A stretch of DNA of 64,000 bases from assembly GCA_038210495.1 (NCBI GenBank), contig JBBQWR010000022.1, positions 14,280 through 78,279 on the forward strand. The letters run 5' to 3'. Source of the stretch: JBBQWR01 sp038210495. Lineage in GTDB: Bacteria; Planctomycetota; Planctomycetia; Pirellulales; DATAWG01. Every line of letters begins with the position of its first letter. Position 1 is the stretch's first letter. Positions 1-8,334 of the stretch are shown in pieces. The position numbers and the translations under genes were made by a program. Below the pieces are notes generated by a model, which had not been told where the DNA came from, did no database searches, and saw only the letters and a program-made list of their open reading frames with translations.

Positions 1-2
1 GC

Positions 3-2054
3 GGGCAGGAGTTGCGAGCATCGCTGCAACTGCTGATCGCCGAGAGCGATCTGCTCGCGGGCAAGTCAGCGGCTGCCGCCAGCGCGCTGGGTGACGCCAA
101 ATCGTCGCTCGGCACGCGCACGATGGGCAAATGCGAATTCGGCTCGCGGCTCAATTATCTCGCGGCGATCTTGCATTATCAGGCCGGCAAAGTCGCCGAT
201 GGAGACAAGTCGATCGCCGATTCGCTCACCTGGCAGAAGACCGGCTCGAAGTGGCTGTTCCAGATCGGCTTGGCCGATGGCTTTGTCTCGGGTAAATACG
301 GCGCTCCGCTCGGCTCTCACCGCGCGCTGACGCTCTACGAAACCTTGCTCCGCGATCCGACGCCGCTGGACTGGGCCGCCCGGCCGCTGGATTCGCTGGC
401 CGTGCTCACTTGGCCGCATCCGCTGATCTACGAGCATTGGTTTGAGAACACGCTGCAAAGCGGCTTGGAACTGAGCATGGAAGTCGCCGACCGCACGCGG
501 CGGCATCGATTCCTTAGCTCGCTGCCGCTGGGCGGACGGCTGCTGGCGCTGCGGTGGGTTTTGGAATCGCCGATCGAAACGCTCGACCGCACTCAGCAGC
601 TTCAGCGCACCGATTTGCTGACTCGATACCCGAAATACAAGGAACTCTCGCAGCAAGTTCGCAAGCTGCGCGACGAATTGGCCGGCGTCCCTTTGGCGGC
701 CGATAACGCCGTGGCTCAGAAAAAGCAGAACGACATCCTAACCGAAATCGGCAAGCTAAGCGCTCAGCAAGAAGTCCTGATCCGCGAGATCGGGCTGCGC
801 CGCGAGGCCGCCGATCTGGTATTTCCGCCACTGCGCGCCACCAAGGAAATCCAAGCGACGCTGCAGCCGCGCCAGCTCATGCTGATTTTCTTTTCCACGG
901 CCAGCAACACCTATGCGTGCCTGCTCTCGAAGGATCGCTATGCGTCGTGGAAAATCGAGTCGCCGCAAACAGTCGAAAAACGGGCCGCCATCTTGCTTCG
1001 CACGATGGGCAACTTCGACTCGAACCGCGAAATTCAGCAGACCCAGCTCGATGACGCTTGGCGCACTGCCGCCCGGGATGTGAGCGACGCTCTGCTGGCT
1101 GGCTCGAAGGTCAATCTGTCGGAGAATATCGACGAGCTGATCATCGTGCCCGATGGGTTTCTCTGGTACTTGCCGTTCGAGGTCCTGCCGGTCGCCAAAG
1201 GGAACGTAAAGCTCAAGAACGGCAAGGATACGATCCCGCTGATCATGAAAAGCCGGATTCGCTATCTGCCCACGATGGGACTCGCGACGCCGGATCGCCT
1301 GAATCGCAAGACGACGCCCGAGGTCGGCGTGGCGATCGGCAAGCTGCATTTGCACGACCAGCCGGACGCGGCGCAGACGGAATTCACGCGACTGCAAAAA
1401 GTTACGACGCACATCACGCCGATCAAGGGCTCGACCGGCGTGCCGACGCCGCTCTACGGGGGCCTGTTCGACACCCTGCTGGTGCTGGACGATATTGTGG
1501 CCAGCAAGAAGAGCGCCTTCGAGTGGTCGCCCTTGCAATTCGACAAGCTGGAGTCGCAAGGCTCCTTATCTCAGTGGATGACGCTGCCGTGGAAGAGCCC
1601 TCTGCAAATTCTGCTGCCCGGTTTTCACACCCCGGCCGAATCGGCCCTGAAATCGATTGGCTCGGCCGCCAATGGGCAGGAGATGTTTCTCTCGATCTGC
1701 GGGCTGATGTCGACCGGCACGCGCACGGTGGTGATTAGCCGCTGGCGCACCGGGGGCCAATCGAGCTATGAACTACTGCATCAATTCGCCCAAGAGCTGC
1801 CATTCTCCAGCGCCGCCGACGCTTGGCAGCGGAGCGTGCAGATGCTCATGGAAACGCCGCTCGACGTGACTCAGGAATCGCGAGTGAAGGCGGCCGCCAA
1901 CGCCGGGCAATTGACCGGGGCGCACCCATTCTTCTGGTCCGGCTATGTACTGGTCGACACAGGCTGGACCCCGCCCACGATCAGCAAACCCGTGGCGCCG
2001 CCGGCTCAAAAAGCCCAGCCGAACAACGCACAAGCCCAAGCGGCGAATAAGTAG
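3..2054 (+). CDS. CHAT-domain protein, 5'-truncated by window edge
   Basis: C-terminal part of a CHAT (caspase-like, HetF-associated) protein. The frame is open to the left edge, so the true start lies outside the window. The first ~200 residues are helical and resemble degenerate TPR repeats; a charged coiled-coil-like stretch follows. The CHAT core shows the signature VPDGFLWYLPFEVLPV, and further on LPGFHTP and LSICGLMSTGTRTVVISRWR. These carry the expected His and Cys (about residues 539 and 563 of the visible part), although the surroundings diverge from the usual HG and LSAC motifs. CHAT proteins are caspase-like peptidases or protein-interaction modules, and their substrates are usually unknown. 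The C-terminus is a Pro/Ala/Gln-rich tail. Whether the dyad is active cannot be told from sequence alone. Confidence 0.85.
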   Translation, partial: GQELRASLQLLIAESDLLAGKSAAAASALGDAKSSLGTRTMGKCEFGSRLNYLAAILHYQAGKVADGDKSIADSLTWQKTGSKWLFQIGLADGFVSGKYGAPLGSHRALTLYETLLRDPTPLDWAARPLDSLAVLTWPHPLIYEHWFENTLQSGLELSMEVADRTRRHRFLSSLPLGGRLLALRWVLESPIETLDRTQQLQRTDLLTRYPKYKELSQQVRKLRDELAGVPLAADNAVAQKKQNDILTEIGKLSAQQEVLIREIGLRREAADLVFPPLRATKEIQATLQPRQLMLIFFSTASNTYACLLSKDRYASWKIESPQTVEKRAAILLRTMGNFDSNREIQQTQLDDAWRTAARDVSDALLAGSKVNLSENIDELIIVPDGFLWYLPFEVLPVAKGNVKLKNGKDTIPLIMKSRIRYLPTMGLATPDRLNRKTTPEVGVAIGKLHLHDQPDAAQTEFTRLQKVTTHITPIKGSTGVPTPLYGGLFDTLLVLDDIVASKKSAFEWSPLQFDKLESQGSLSQWMTLPWKSPLQILLPGFHTPAESALKSIGSAANGQEMFLSICGLMSTGTRTVVISRWRTGGQSSYELLHQFAQELPFSSAADAWQRSVQMLMETPLDVTQESRVKAAANAGQLTGAHPFFWSGYVLVDTGWTPPTISKPVAPPAQKAQPNNAQAQAANK

Positions 2055-2153
2055 ACTTCTTAGAAACCAGGGCCGGAACGCGGAATGCAGACGGAACGCC
2101 GATTGCACGCGGGTGTGTGAGTCTCGCCCGTATTTCCCACAGGAGGCCAATCC

Positions 2154-2615
2154 ATGCTGTCGTCCACTGTAGACCGGGTTCCCGTCCACTCTCCGCAATC
2201 GGCAAATTGCCAAATTGAGCAAAGCCTGCGCAGCCAAGTAAATCATTATGCCGGGGCAACGACCGAAGAAATCACGGCCCGCTTGCATAGTTTGGAGCAG
2301 GAATGGGACGTCGAGCGAATCATTGAGGCCCAAGCGGCGACCGCGACGCTTGTCGGATTAACGTTGGGCGTCTCGGTCGATCGTCGTTGGCTGGCGCTGC
2401 CGGCTTTCGTCGCGGGCTTCTTGCTGCAACACGCCGTCCAAGGTTGGTGCCCGCCGCTTGAAGTGCTAAGACGGCTTGGATTCCGAACGTCCTATGAAAT
2501 CGACCAGGAGCGATATGCGCTGAAGGCGCTTCGCGGTGATTTTCAAGAAATGCACCGCATGCCTGCCGATCCCCAGCACATGGGCGAGCGGGCGCTGGAG
2601 GCGGTGAAGAAGTAG
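2154..2615 (+). CDS. Small membrane protein, DUF2892-like
   Basis: A 153-residue protein whose start is supported by a strong AGGAGG eight bases upstream. Residues ~60-100 form a hydrophobic hairpin (TATLVGLTLGVSV, then WLALPAFVAGFLLQHAV) followed by WCPP and LRRLGFRTSYEIDQERYALK. This arrangement resembles DUF2892/YgaP-type membrane proteins found in planctomycetes, often after a soluble N-terminal stretch. No catalytic motif is visible. It is transcribed in the same direction as the CHAT gene 100 bp upstream. Function unknown; the family assignment is by general resemblance. Confidence 0.65.
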   Translation: MLSSTVDRVPVHSPQSANCQIEQSLRSQVNHYAGATTEEITARLHSLEQEWDVERIIEAQAATATLVGLTLGVSVDRRWLALPAFVAGFLLQHAVQGWCPPLEVLRRLGFRTSYEIDQERYALKALRGDFQEMHRMPADPQHMGERALEAVKK

Positions 2616-2629
2616 TCCGGCTCGACAGA

Positions 2630-2737
2630 TTACAACGCCATCCCGCCGCTATGCTGGAAAAAGCGGTGGGCGAGTCCGCTCGGCCTGCCCATGTGAGCCG
2701 AACAGATGTTCGTATCGAGAAGATGTGTCAGATTCAT
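2630..2737 (-). pseudogene. VapC-type PIN toxin, N-terminal fragment only
   Basis: A 35-codon reading frame beginning ATGAATCTGACACATCTTCT. Its product starts MNLTHLLDTNICSAHM, the N-terminal beta-strand of VapC/PIN ribonucleases with the first catalytic aspartate (Asp8 in LLDTN). It stops after HSGGMAL, where an intact toxin would continue for about 100 more residues with the other three acidic residues. The downstream DNA runs into the convergent 2154-2615 gene, so the rest seems to be deleted. The ATG overlaps the stop of the upstream antitoxin in an ATGA arrangement, the classic coupling of a toxin-antitoxin operon. The fragment should have no nuclease activity. Confidence 0.75.
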
Positions 2738-2979
2738 TCTGGCAAATCAATGTCCGCGGCGCGTTGAATCCTGCGAGCCTGATAAATCTCTTCCATGATC
2801 AAACCCCACTGGGGCTGATCGGCCAAAGCGCCGGCGGACCGCAAGATTCCAGCGCCGACCGGTTGGGCATCTTCGATCACTTTGATTTGCACTTCCACCA
2901 GTTGCCCGGGCGGCACGCCAATATCGCCGTGTAGACGGATCGTGTTGCCTTCGACGAAGCCCAATGACGTCTTAATCAT
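2734..2979 (-). CDS. Putative antitoxin of a decayed VapBC-like module
   Basis: A small protein of 81 residues. I chose the ATG at 2979 (MIKTSLGFVEGN) because a GAGAGG motif lies nine bases upstream; a start at 3000 is also open. The N-terminal half is beta-rich (IRLHGDIGVPPGQLVEVQIKV) and the C-terminal half helical (LIMEEIYQARRIQR), which fits antitoxins with a short DNA-binding or dimerisation part and a toxin-wrapping helix. I could not place it in a named antitoxin family from sequence alone. The assignment rests mainly on the four-base overlap with the PIN-domain fragment that follows. With the toxin truncated, it is probably an orphan. Confidence 0.6.
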   Translation of the reverse strand: MIKTSLGFVEGNTIRLHGDIGVPPGQLVEVQIKVIEDAQPVGAGILRSAGALADQPQWGLIMEEIYQARRIQRAADIDLPE

Positions 2980-3887
2980 GGTAACAAACCTCTCAAACAA
3001 GAGCGGACCTCGCTCAATTGTATCCTATTGCCGGTCTCTTCGCGGTTTTATCGGGGCCTTCATTTTTCACTTCGGCGCCGGTTTGCCAAGGGAGAGCAAA
3101 TTGTCCAGTGGCAGCCGGCGGGCCAAATTTTTTTTCACCGTGGGTTCGACCCTGCCACGGTTGCAAGCTGGTTAGACCGGGGGCAATGTGACGCAGGCAA
3201 GGTTTCCCCCATTGTCCCGAGCCGGCCTAGAGCGTCGCGGAATCGTCCCGGTTTTCGCCTGCTAGCCGGTTGCCCCCATTGACCGAGTGCTACAGTTGCT
3301 TAGGGGAAAGCCGCGACACTTTGCAAAGCCTCCGATGCCCCGGCATCGGGGCCGCAGATGGGGCTTTTTCCTTAGAATCGACGGGCGGAGAACCGGATTT
3401 ACCGCCAATATGGCCCAGATCGTAGCGCCCGCGGCAAAGTTGCCCGGCCCGCCGCCGCGACCCGAAAACCGTAACCTAGTGTTTGGCAGAAGTGAAGCGT
3501 TTGACGCATGAGGACGACCGACTACGACGGCGGCCGTGAAAGATAGGGGACTGGCGCCAGGCGACGAATTGTCGCGGGTTTGCCAGCCAGTGCTTGGAGC
3601 CAATCCCCTCTCTTTCGCATTGAGGCAGCGGAGAAAGCAATCTCCGGCCGATGCGACCGCAATCGACGCTGTAACGGAAAACGATCCCGCAATCTCGCCA
3701 ACCGTGGCGAGACAGGTTTCGTGTCCGTCCCCGCGCGCCAAACTCCTGCGGAATTTAACATACGAGTCGCGCTTGCGAGCCGATGACCCTCGCCTTGCAA
3801 CGCCTCGGCACAATCCACCTTCGTGACCGACGCGCTCCAACCGCTCGCGGGTTTGATCGCCGGCCACGGAACCAATTCAGGATCGCC
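2980..3887. other. Intergenic stretch without a recognisable gene
   Basis: About 900 bp between the antitoxin and the next gene. Long frames exist on both strands, but their translations are Arg/Ser/Pro-rich with no motif, signal or convincing start, so I do not call a gene. The stretch holds short inverted repeats near 3142-3166 (ACCGTGG..CCACGGT) and 3325-3370, the latter followed by a T-run, and two similar GGGGGCAATG/CCCCCATTG segments near 3179-3285. A small RNA is possible but unsupported. Confidence 0.5.
3325..3370 (+). terminator. Hairpin plus T-run, terminator-like
   Basis: CCGATGCC and GGCATCGG form a perfect 8-bp stem, with flanking AAAGCC pairing with GGGCTTT and then CTTTTTCC. 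On the plus strand this looks like an intrinsic terminator, but no plus-strand gene lies immediately upstream. It is either the end of an unseen small transcript or chance. Confidence 0.4.
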
Positions 3888-4583
3888 ATGGGATTTTTGA
3901 AAAAGATCTTTCGCAACGTCTTTCGGGATGGCCAACAAGTGGGAACTAGCAGCAGCTTCGCCAAACTGTCGGAAGAGCAACTCGAGTCGCACTTGGGAGT
4001 CGCTCGTTATGGCGACTTCGTGCTGACCGACGCCGTCCGGCCGGCGTTCGATCTGCAAGTCGTGCCGCGCCAAGGCTACCGGCACGATGTGTATTTCGAC
4101 CAGCAAAGCAAGGCCCGAGTGCCCGTGCTGATGGGCGCCGCGACAGGCGGCGATCTGTTCGAAGCGTTCATGGACTTGCTCGACCCGTTGGGGTTCGAGG
4201 TCGACGTCGTCCTCGAGACCAGCCACAACCGCCAGACCAAGGGACATCAGGACCTGTACCGCGAGCACATCGATCTGCCGGTTCTGAAGAGCATCCTCTG
4301 GGATTTCGAGGAGTTGCTGCTCAACGACGGTTGCACGGGCATCGCGGTGCTCAACCCGGGCGCTCCGACGGAAGTGCAATTCGACGAGCACAAGTTGCTC
4401 ATCGCGTACGGCCACGATCTGAGGCCGTTCGAGCAAGTGTTCGCCGAGCGACGAATCAAGTGCGACGATCAGATGAAATTCATCACCGAGGCCGAGCACG
4501 TTCACTCGTCGAGCGATGAATTCGCCCGCCAGTTCGAAGAACTGAAAATGCGGCTGGGGATGGACGCTGACTACGACTACTAG
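3888..4583 (+). CDS. Conserved hypothetical protein, acidic, 231 aa
   Basis: I do not recognise a named domain. The ATG at 3888 (MGFLKKIFRNVF) is preceded by AGGA and is the first convincing start; the frame extends further upstream but without coding character. The N-terminus is a short amphipathic basic helix. The rest is a soluble mixed alpha/beta protein with alternating hydrophobic strands (FEVDVVLETSH, GIAVLNPG, EVQFDEHKLLIAY) and ends acidic (MDADYDY). No signal peptide or membrane segment. The even, well-spaced composition and defined start argue for a real gene, probably planctomycete-restricted. It stands alone, flanked by repeats. Confidence 0.75.
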   Translation: MGFLKKIFRNVFRDGQQVGTSSSFAKLSEEQLESHLGVARYGDFVLTDAVRPAFDLQVVPRQGYRHDVYFDQQSKARVPVLMGAATGGDLFEAFMDLLDPLGFEVDVVLETSHNRQTKGHQDLYREHIDLPVLKSILWDFEELLLNDGCTGIAVLNPGAPTEVQFDEHKLLIAYGHDLRPFEQVFAERRIKCDDQMKFITEAEHVHSSSDEFARQFEELKMRLGMDADYDY

Positions 4584-4592
4584 GCGGGCAGA

Positions 4593-4685
4593 GGGACTAG
4601 GGACTGGGGGTTAGAGACTAGGGATTCGGCGGCATCGCCGCCGGCGTTGCTTTCCTAGCCCCGAGTCCCACCACCCCTAGCCCCT
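4593..4685. repeat. Imperfect inverted repeat, CTAGGGACT-type
   Basis: GACTAGGGACTGGGGGTTAG on the left is mirrored by CTAGCCCCGAGTCCC and CCCCTAGCCCC on the right around a GGCGGCATCGCCGCC centre. A related shorter string (CTAATCCCTAGTCC) occurs just before the Qor gene near 53002. It sits between two same-strand genes and may fold as an RNA hairpin. Confidence 0.55.
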
Positions 4686-4736
4686 CTTTCGCGCGCTACG
4701 TTGAATCGCCCGTGCCGCTGAGTTAACATTCTTGGC

Positions 4737-5765
4737 ATGACCAACGATGTTGCCGCGGCCGACCCGTCGATTGTGCTGGAGTTGCTCACTGCTTTTCGCT
4801 CGAGCAAGGTGATGTTCGCCGCCGTGTCGATGGGCGTGTTCGACGCGCTCTCGGCCGGGCCCGCTTCGATTAACGATCTGGCCGACGAGGTGAAGGCCCA
4901 TCGCGGGGCCCTAGAGCGGCTGCTCGACGCCTGCGTCGGTTTGCAATTGCTGCGGCGCGACGGCGATCGTTTCGAGAACACGCCGATCGCGACCGATTAT
5001 CTCACGACAGCCAGTCCGCGCCGGCTCACGGGCTACATCAATTATTCCAACGCCGTCATGTGGCGGCTGTGGGAGAAGCTCGAAGATTCTGTTCGCGAGG
5101 GGACCCATCGCTGGCAACAAGTTTACGGCTGGGATGGCCCGATCTTCTCGCATTTCTTCCGCACCGACGCGGCGAAGCGCGAATTCCTGATGGGCATGCA
5201 CGGCTTCGGCGTGATGAGCTCGCCGGCCGTCGTCGCCGCGTTCGATTTGGGCCGGTTTCGACAATTGGTCGATCTGGGCGGGGCCACGGGTCACTTGGCC
5301 ATCGCCGCCTGCGAGCGTTATCCGCAGCTCAAGGCCGTCGTGTTCGATCTGGAGAGTGTCGAGACGATCGCCCAGGAGATGATCGCGGACTCGACCGTGC
5401 CGGACCGGGTGCGGGTGGTGTCGGGCGATTTTTTTGTGGATGCGTTGCCCGAAGGCGATCTGTTTGTCTTGGGGCGAATTTTGCACGACTGGAGCGAGGA
5501 GAAAATCCTCGTGTTGCTCAAGCGAGTGTACGACCGGTTGCCCTCCGGCGGCGGCCTGCTCGTGGCGGAGAAGCTCTTGCTCGACGACAAGAGCGGTCCG
5601 CGGTGGGCCCAACTCCAGGATCTCAACATGCTGACTTGCACCGAAGGGCGCGAGCGAACGTTGGCCGAGTACGAGGCGCTGCTGACCAAGGTCGGCTTCG
5701 GCGCCGTGGAGGGCCGCCGCACGGCGACACCGCTGGACGCGGTGCTGGCGGTGAAGCATGCGTGA
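4737..5765 (+). CDS. SAM-dependent O-methyltransferase, family 2 (ASMT-like)
   Basis: A 342-residue small-molecule methyltransferase of the acetylserotonin/caffeate O-methyltransferase type. Residues ~12-100 are the winged-helix dimerisation domain (VFDALSAGPASINDLADEV). The Rossmann domain has the SAM loop LVDLGGATGH (178-187), the acidic ligand region VVFDLESV (201-208), and RILHDWSEE (247-255), where His250 is at the catalytic-base position of this family. Length is normal. The substrate cannot be read off; relatives act on phenols, polyketides, bacteriochlorophyll and carotenoid-type intermediates. It has no biosynthetic partners nearby. Confidence 0.88.
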   Translation: MTNDVAAADPSIVLELLTAFRSSKVMFAAVSMGVFDALSAGPASINDLADEVKAHRGALERLLDACVGLQLLRRDGDRFENTPIATDYLTTASPRRLTGYINYSNAVMWRLWEKLEDSVREGTHRWQQVYGWDGPIFSHFFRTDAAKREFLMGMHGFGVMSSPAVVAAFDLGRFRQLVDLGGATGHLAIAACERYPQLKAVVFDLESVETIAQEMIADSTVPDRVRVVSGDFFVDALPEGDLFVLGRILHDWSEEKILVLLKRVYDRLPSGGGLLVAEKLLLDDKSGPRWAQLQDLNMLTCTEGRERTLAEYEALLTKVGFGAVEGRRTATPLDAVLAVKHA

Positions 5766-5825
5766 AGGGTGGAGCGTGAAGCGTGGAGCGATAACATGGC
5801 TGCGGCTATGTAACGCACGCGTCGC

Positions 5826-6398
5826 TTATTGCGGGGCGACGTTCACCACCGCGGCCGGGGCGTTTTCCGCCGACCGAAAGACGGTGATCGGATTCGTGAA
5901 CAGGATCGAATTGGGGATCAGGATTTTTCGGTCCGGCAATTCGAGTGTCGTATAGCGCAGATCGATGTGGACGACATGTCCCTCGAACGTCGTGGGCGGG
6001 AACACCACCGCGATCCGGTCCGTGCGGTGAAACGGCTTGTAGACGAGAATCAAAATACCGGACATCGAATTGGAGATGATGTCCTTCAGCGCAAAGCCAA
6101 CCGCGAACCCGGTCAGTCCCAGGCCAGTGACCAGCGCCGTAATATCGACGCCGATTGTCCCTAGCGACGTAATCAGACCGACGGCGAGCAAACCGACATA
6201 CGCGGTCCGGGCGAAGATGAACAGAGCGTCGCCGGCCACCTTGCGATTCTTGCCCGCGCGCTGGATCACCCGCTGCGACGTGCTGGCTCCGATCCAAAAG
6301 ACCAGCAGCAGCACGACCGCGAGCGACACTCGCGGCAAGTACAACAGCACGGAGGCCGACGCGGCCCGCCAGGCATCGGCGTCAAAGGCGAAAAGCAT
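5826..6398 (-). CDS. Small mechanosensitive ion channel, MscS family
   Basis: A 190-residue compact MscS-type channel, which would release osmolytes on hypo-osmotic shock. Three hydrophobic segments are visible (about 19-38, 60-82 and 85-115). The third is the pore helix, with the Gly/Ala pattern GLGLTGFAVGFALKDIISN. It is followed by the beta domain with KPFHRTDRI and LPDRKILIPNSILF. The protein stops after NPITVF plus a short tail, so the alpha/beta C-terminal domain of E. coli MscS is missing; minimal versions like this are common. Start: ATG with CAGGA about 13 bases upstream. Monocistronic and convergent to the methyltransferase gene. Confidence 0.88.
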   Translation of the reverse strand: MLFAFDADAWRAASASVLLYLPRVSLAVVLLLVFWIGASTSQRVIQRAGKNRKVAGDALFIFARTAYVGLLAVGLITSLGTIGVDITALVTGLGLTGFAVGFALKDIISNSMSGILILVYKPFHRTDRIAVVFPPTTFEGHVVHIDLRYTTLELPDRKILIPNSILFTNPITVFRSAENAPAAVVNVAPQ

Positions 6399-6580
6399 AT
6401 TCGAGATCGTCCTGCTGAAAAATGCGCGAGCGAAGCCGAGCCCCGCGCTATCGTTGCCGTGGGGAGCGGCGCCACTTCGTCAGCCATCGGCATGACCCAG
6501 CCCGCTTCTCCAGCAGATTTTGCTTAGACGGTCATGTCGGCGGATACTCTAGCTCGCTGGCGACGGCAAGGAGGATTACA

Positions 6581-6745
6581 ATGACGCAGCCCGGAACAAA
6601 AAATCGATTCCCCAACGCCGTCCGCTCGCGGCGGGTTTTTACGCCCAACAAGATCCCGCCCTTGGTTTGGGAGACAATATTGTGCCGTTCTCCACCGCTG
6701 AACTTGAAGGATATCTTGACGAATCGCTGCCGGTCGAGCGAATGA
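6581..6745 (+). other. Short frame behind a strong ribosome-binding site
   Basis: ATG at 6581 follows AAGGAGGATTACA, the best ribosome-binding site in this area, yet the frame encodes only 54 residues with no recognisable motif and overlaps the start of the anti-sigma-like gene in another frame. It may be a leader peptide coupled to the next gene, or the remnant of an original N-terminus separated from the main frame by an indel. Confidence 0.35.
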
Positions 6746-7080
6746 CGGCGATCGAGGACGCGCTGCGCCACGATCCGCAATTGGTCGCCACGCTGACGGG
6801 CATCCATGCTCGGCGCGACGCGGGCGTCCACTCGCTCGGCGAGATTTGGCGCCGCAATCGATTGAGCTGCGCCACGCGGCAGCAGTTGGGTAACCTGCTG
6901 CTGGGCATTCTCTCCGACGAACAGGCCGACTATCTCCGGTTTCATCTGGACACGATCGGCTGCCGCTTTTGCCAAGCGAATCTCGCCGATCTCCAGTCGC
7001 GGCAAAACGAAGCCGTCTCGGCGGAGCCTCGCCGCCGCAAGTATTTCCAGTCCAGCGTCGGTCACTTGCGCGGCAAGTGA
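6682..7080 (+). CDS. Anti-sigma-factor-like protein with zinc-finger motif
   Basis: A 132-residue soluble protein. The N-terminal part, FSTAELEGYLDESLPVERM, is typical of anti-sigma/zf-HC2-like planctomycete proteins (short helix, acidic, then a partner-binding helix). The C-terminal half carries HLDTIGCRFCQANL, a His-Cys-Cys cluster that could bind zinc. I chose the GTG at 6682, with GGGAGA nine bases upstream; TTG at 6667 is the alternative. No sigma factor gene is adjacent and no membrane segment is present, so a regulatory role is inferred from the motif alone. The preceding short frame has a much better ribosome-binding site. Confidence 0.6.
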   Translation: MPFSTAELEGYLDESLPVERMTAIEDALRHDPQLVATLTGIHARRDAGVHSLGEIWRRNRLSCATRQQLGNLLLGILSDEQADYLRFHLDTIGCRFCQANLADLQSRQNEAVSAEPRRRKYFQSSVGHLRGK

Positions 7081-7084
7081 CTTA

Positions 7085-7176
7085 CATAGCCGCGGCATTC
7101 TGCCGTGGAGTTCGTGCGCGGCTACCCGCGCGCGGACCGGGACTTCGGCGATTACGCCTCCAGCCCCGGGCACCCG
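7085..7176. repeat. Dispersed repeats, families A and C
   Basis: CATAGCCGCGGCATTCTGCC at 7085 is a family A element (consensus TAGCCGCGGCATCCTGCCGC). About 50 bp further, GACTTCGGCGATTACGCCTCCAGCCCCGGG is a family C element (also at 26187, 35088 and 63834). They fill the gap between the anti-sigma-like gene and the convergent epimerase. Confidence 0.7.
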
Positions 7177-7211
7177 ACCGCTGGAGCTTGATGGCCACCC
7201 GATCATTGGGC

Positions 7212-8216
7212 TTATTCCCTGCCACCGCCGCGTTGCCACTGGATTACCTCGCGGATCGCGCTATCCAAATCGTGCCGCAACTCAAACGCGATCGTTCGCC
7301 GAATTCGCGTTAGGTCCGGCACGCGGCGACGGACATCCTCGAAATCTTCTGAATATGCAGCGCCATAAGTTTGGTACTCGATCCGCAGCGAGGGATTGAC
7401 CGCGGCGATTACCCGTTCAGCCAATTCGCGAATGCTCACCGGTTGGTCGCTGCCGATGTTGAACACTTGGCCCTCGGCGGCCGGTGTTCGCATGAGAGCC
7501 AAGATGGCGCTGGTCACGTCGGACACATGAGCGAAGCAGCGCTGCTGGGCGCCGTCGTCATGCACGATCGGCGACCTTCCGGCCAGCGCTGCTGATACAA
7601 ACCGCGGCAACACCATCCCATAACGGCCCGTCTGCCGCGGACCGACGACATTGAACAAACGGCCGACAACCACCGGCAGCCGATGTTGCCGCCAGCAAGC
7701 CAGGGCTAAAAATTCATCGACGGCCTTCGACACTCCATACGACCAGCGGGCGCGTGTCGTGGGGCCAAACACCAAGTCGTCGTCCTCGGTCCACAGCTCG
7801 CGCGGATTCTTGCCATAGACCTCGCTGCTGCTGGCGAGAAAAAATTTGATCGTTTGGCCCGCCGCATGTCGGCCCCGCAGTTCATCGAGCAATTGCTGAG
7901 CCGGAAAGATGTTGGTCTCGATCGTCTGAATCGGGTCGCTGGCGATGAGGCCCACGCCGACGGCCGCCGCCAAGTGATAGACCTCCGTTACGCGGTTCTC
8001 GCCCGATTCGTCGAGCAGCGACCGAATCAAGTCCCGATCGGCGATCGAGGCTTTGATGTACCGCAGCCCCGGATGAGTTTCGACGGCGGCGAGGTTTGAG
8101 CGGCGCCCGGTGGATTCATCGTCGACGGCGACGACGCGATCGCCGCGAGCGAGCATCGCCTCGGTCAGATGACTGCCGATGAATCCCGCGCCGCCGGTAA
8201 CGAGGGCTGTTGTCAT
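7212..8216 (-). CDS. NAD-dependent nucleotide-sugar epimerase/dehydratase
   Basis: A 334-residue extended short-chain dehydrogenase acting on nucleotide sugars. It shows the NAD-binding GGAGFIGSH (8-16), the DDES acidic patch at the end of beta-2, HLAAAVGVGL, the catalytic SSSEVYG and Tyr160-x3-Lys164 (SYGVSK), then RLFNVVGPRQ and RCFAHVSDV, usual for UDP-glucose 4-epimerase and UDP-glucuronate decarboxylase relatives. I chose ATG 8216, since the glycine-rich loop must sit near the N-terminus; the frame is open 42 codons further upstream. Likely supplies sugars for surface polysaccharide. Exact substrate not determined. Confidence 0.88.
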   Translation of the reverse strand: MTTALVTGGAGFIGSHLTEAMLARGDRVVAVDDESTGRRSNLAAVETHPGLRYIKASIADRDLIRSLLDESGENRVTEVYHLAAAVGVGLIASDPIQTIETNIFPAQQLLDELRGRHAAGQTIKFFLASSSEVYGKNPRELWTEDDDLVFGPTTRARWSYGVSKAVDEFLALACWRQHRLPVVVGRLFNVVGPRQTGRYGMVLPRFVSAALAGRSPIVHDDGAQQRCFAHVSDVTSAILALMRTPAAEGQVFNIGSDQPVSIRELAERVIAAVNPSLRIEYQTYGAAYSEDFEDVRRRVPDLTRIRRTIAFELRHDLDSAIREVIQWQRGGGRE

Positions 8217-8334
8217 GAACTGATTGGCCCGCAAAAAGTGCGAAACTTGAACTAAGCATTCCCCAAGGGCGCCGTTTTGCGACAGCCAACATTCGCGATC
8301 CATTGGGGCCGTACGGCGCGGCACGATGCCACCC

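Noticed and set aside
3262..4505. Long minus-strand frames around 3262-3867 and 3522-4505
   Set aside because: Arg/Ser/Pro-rich, without motifs; the second is antisense to the conserved 3888-4583 gene.
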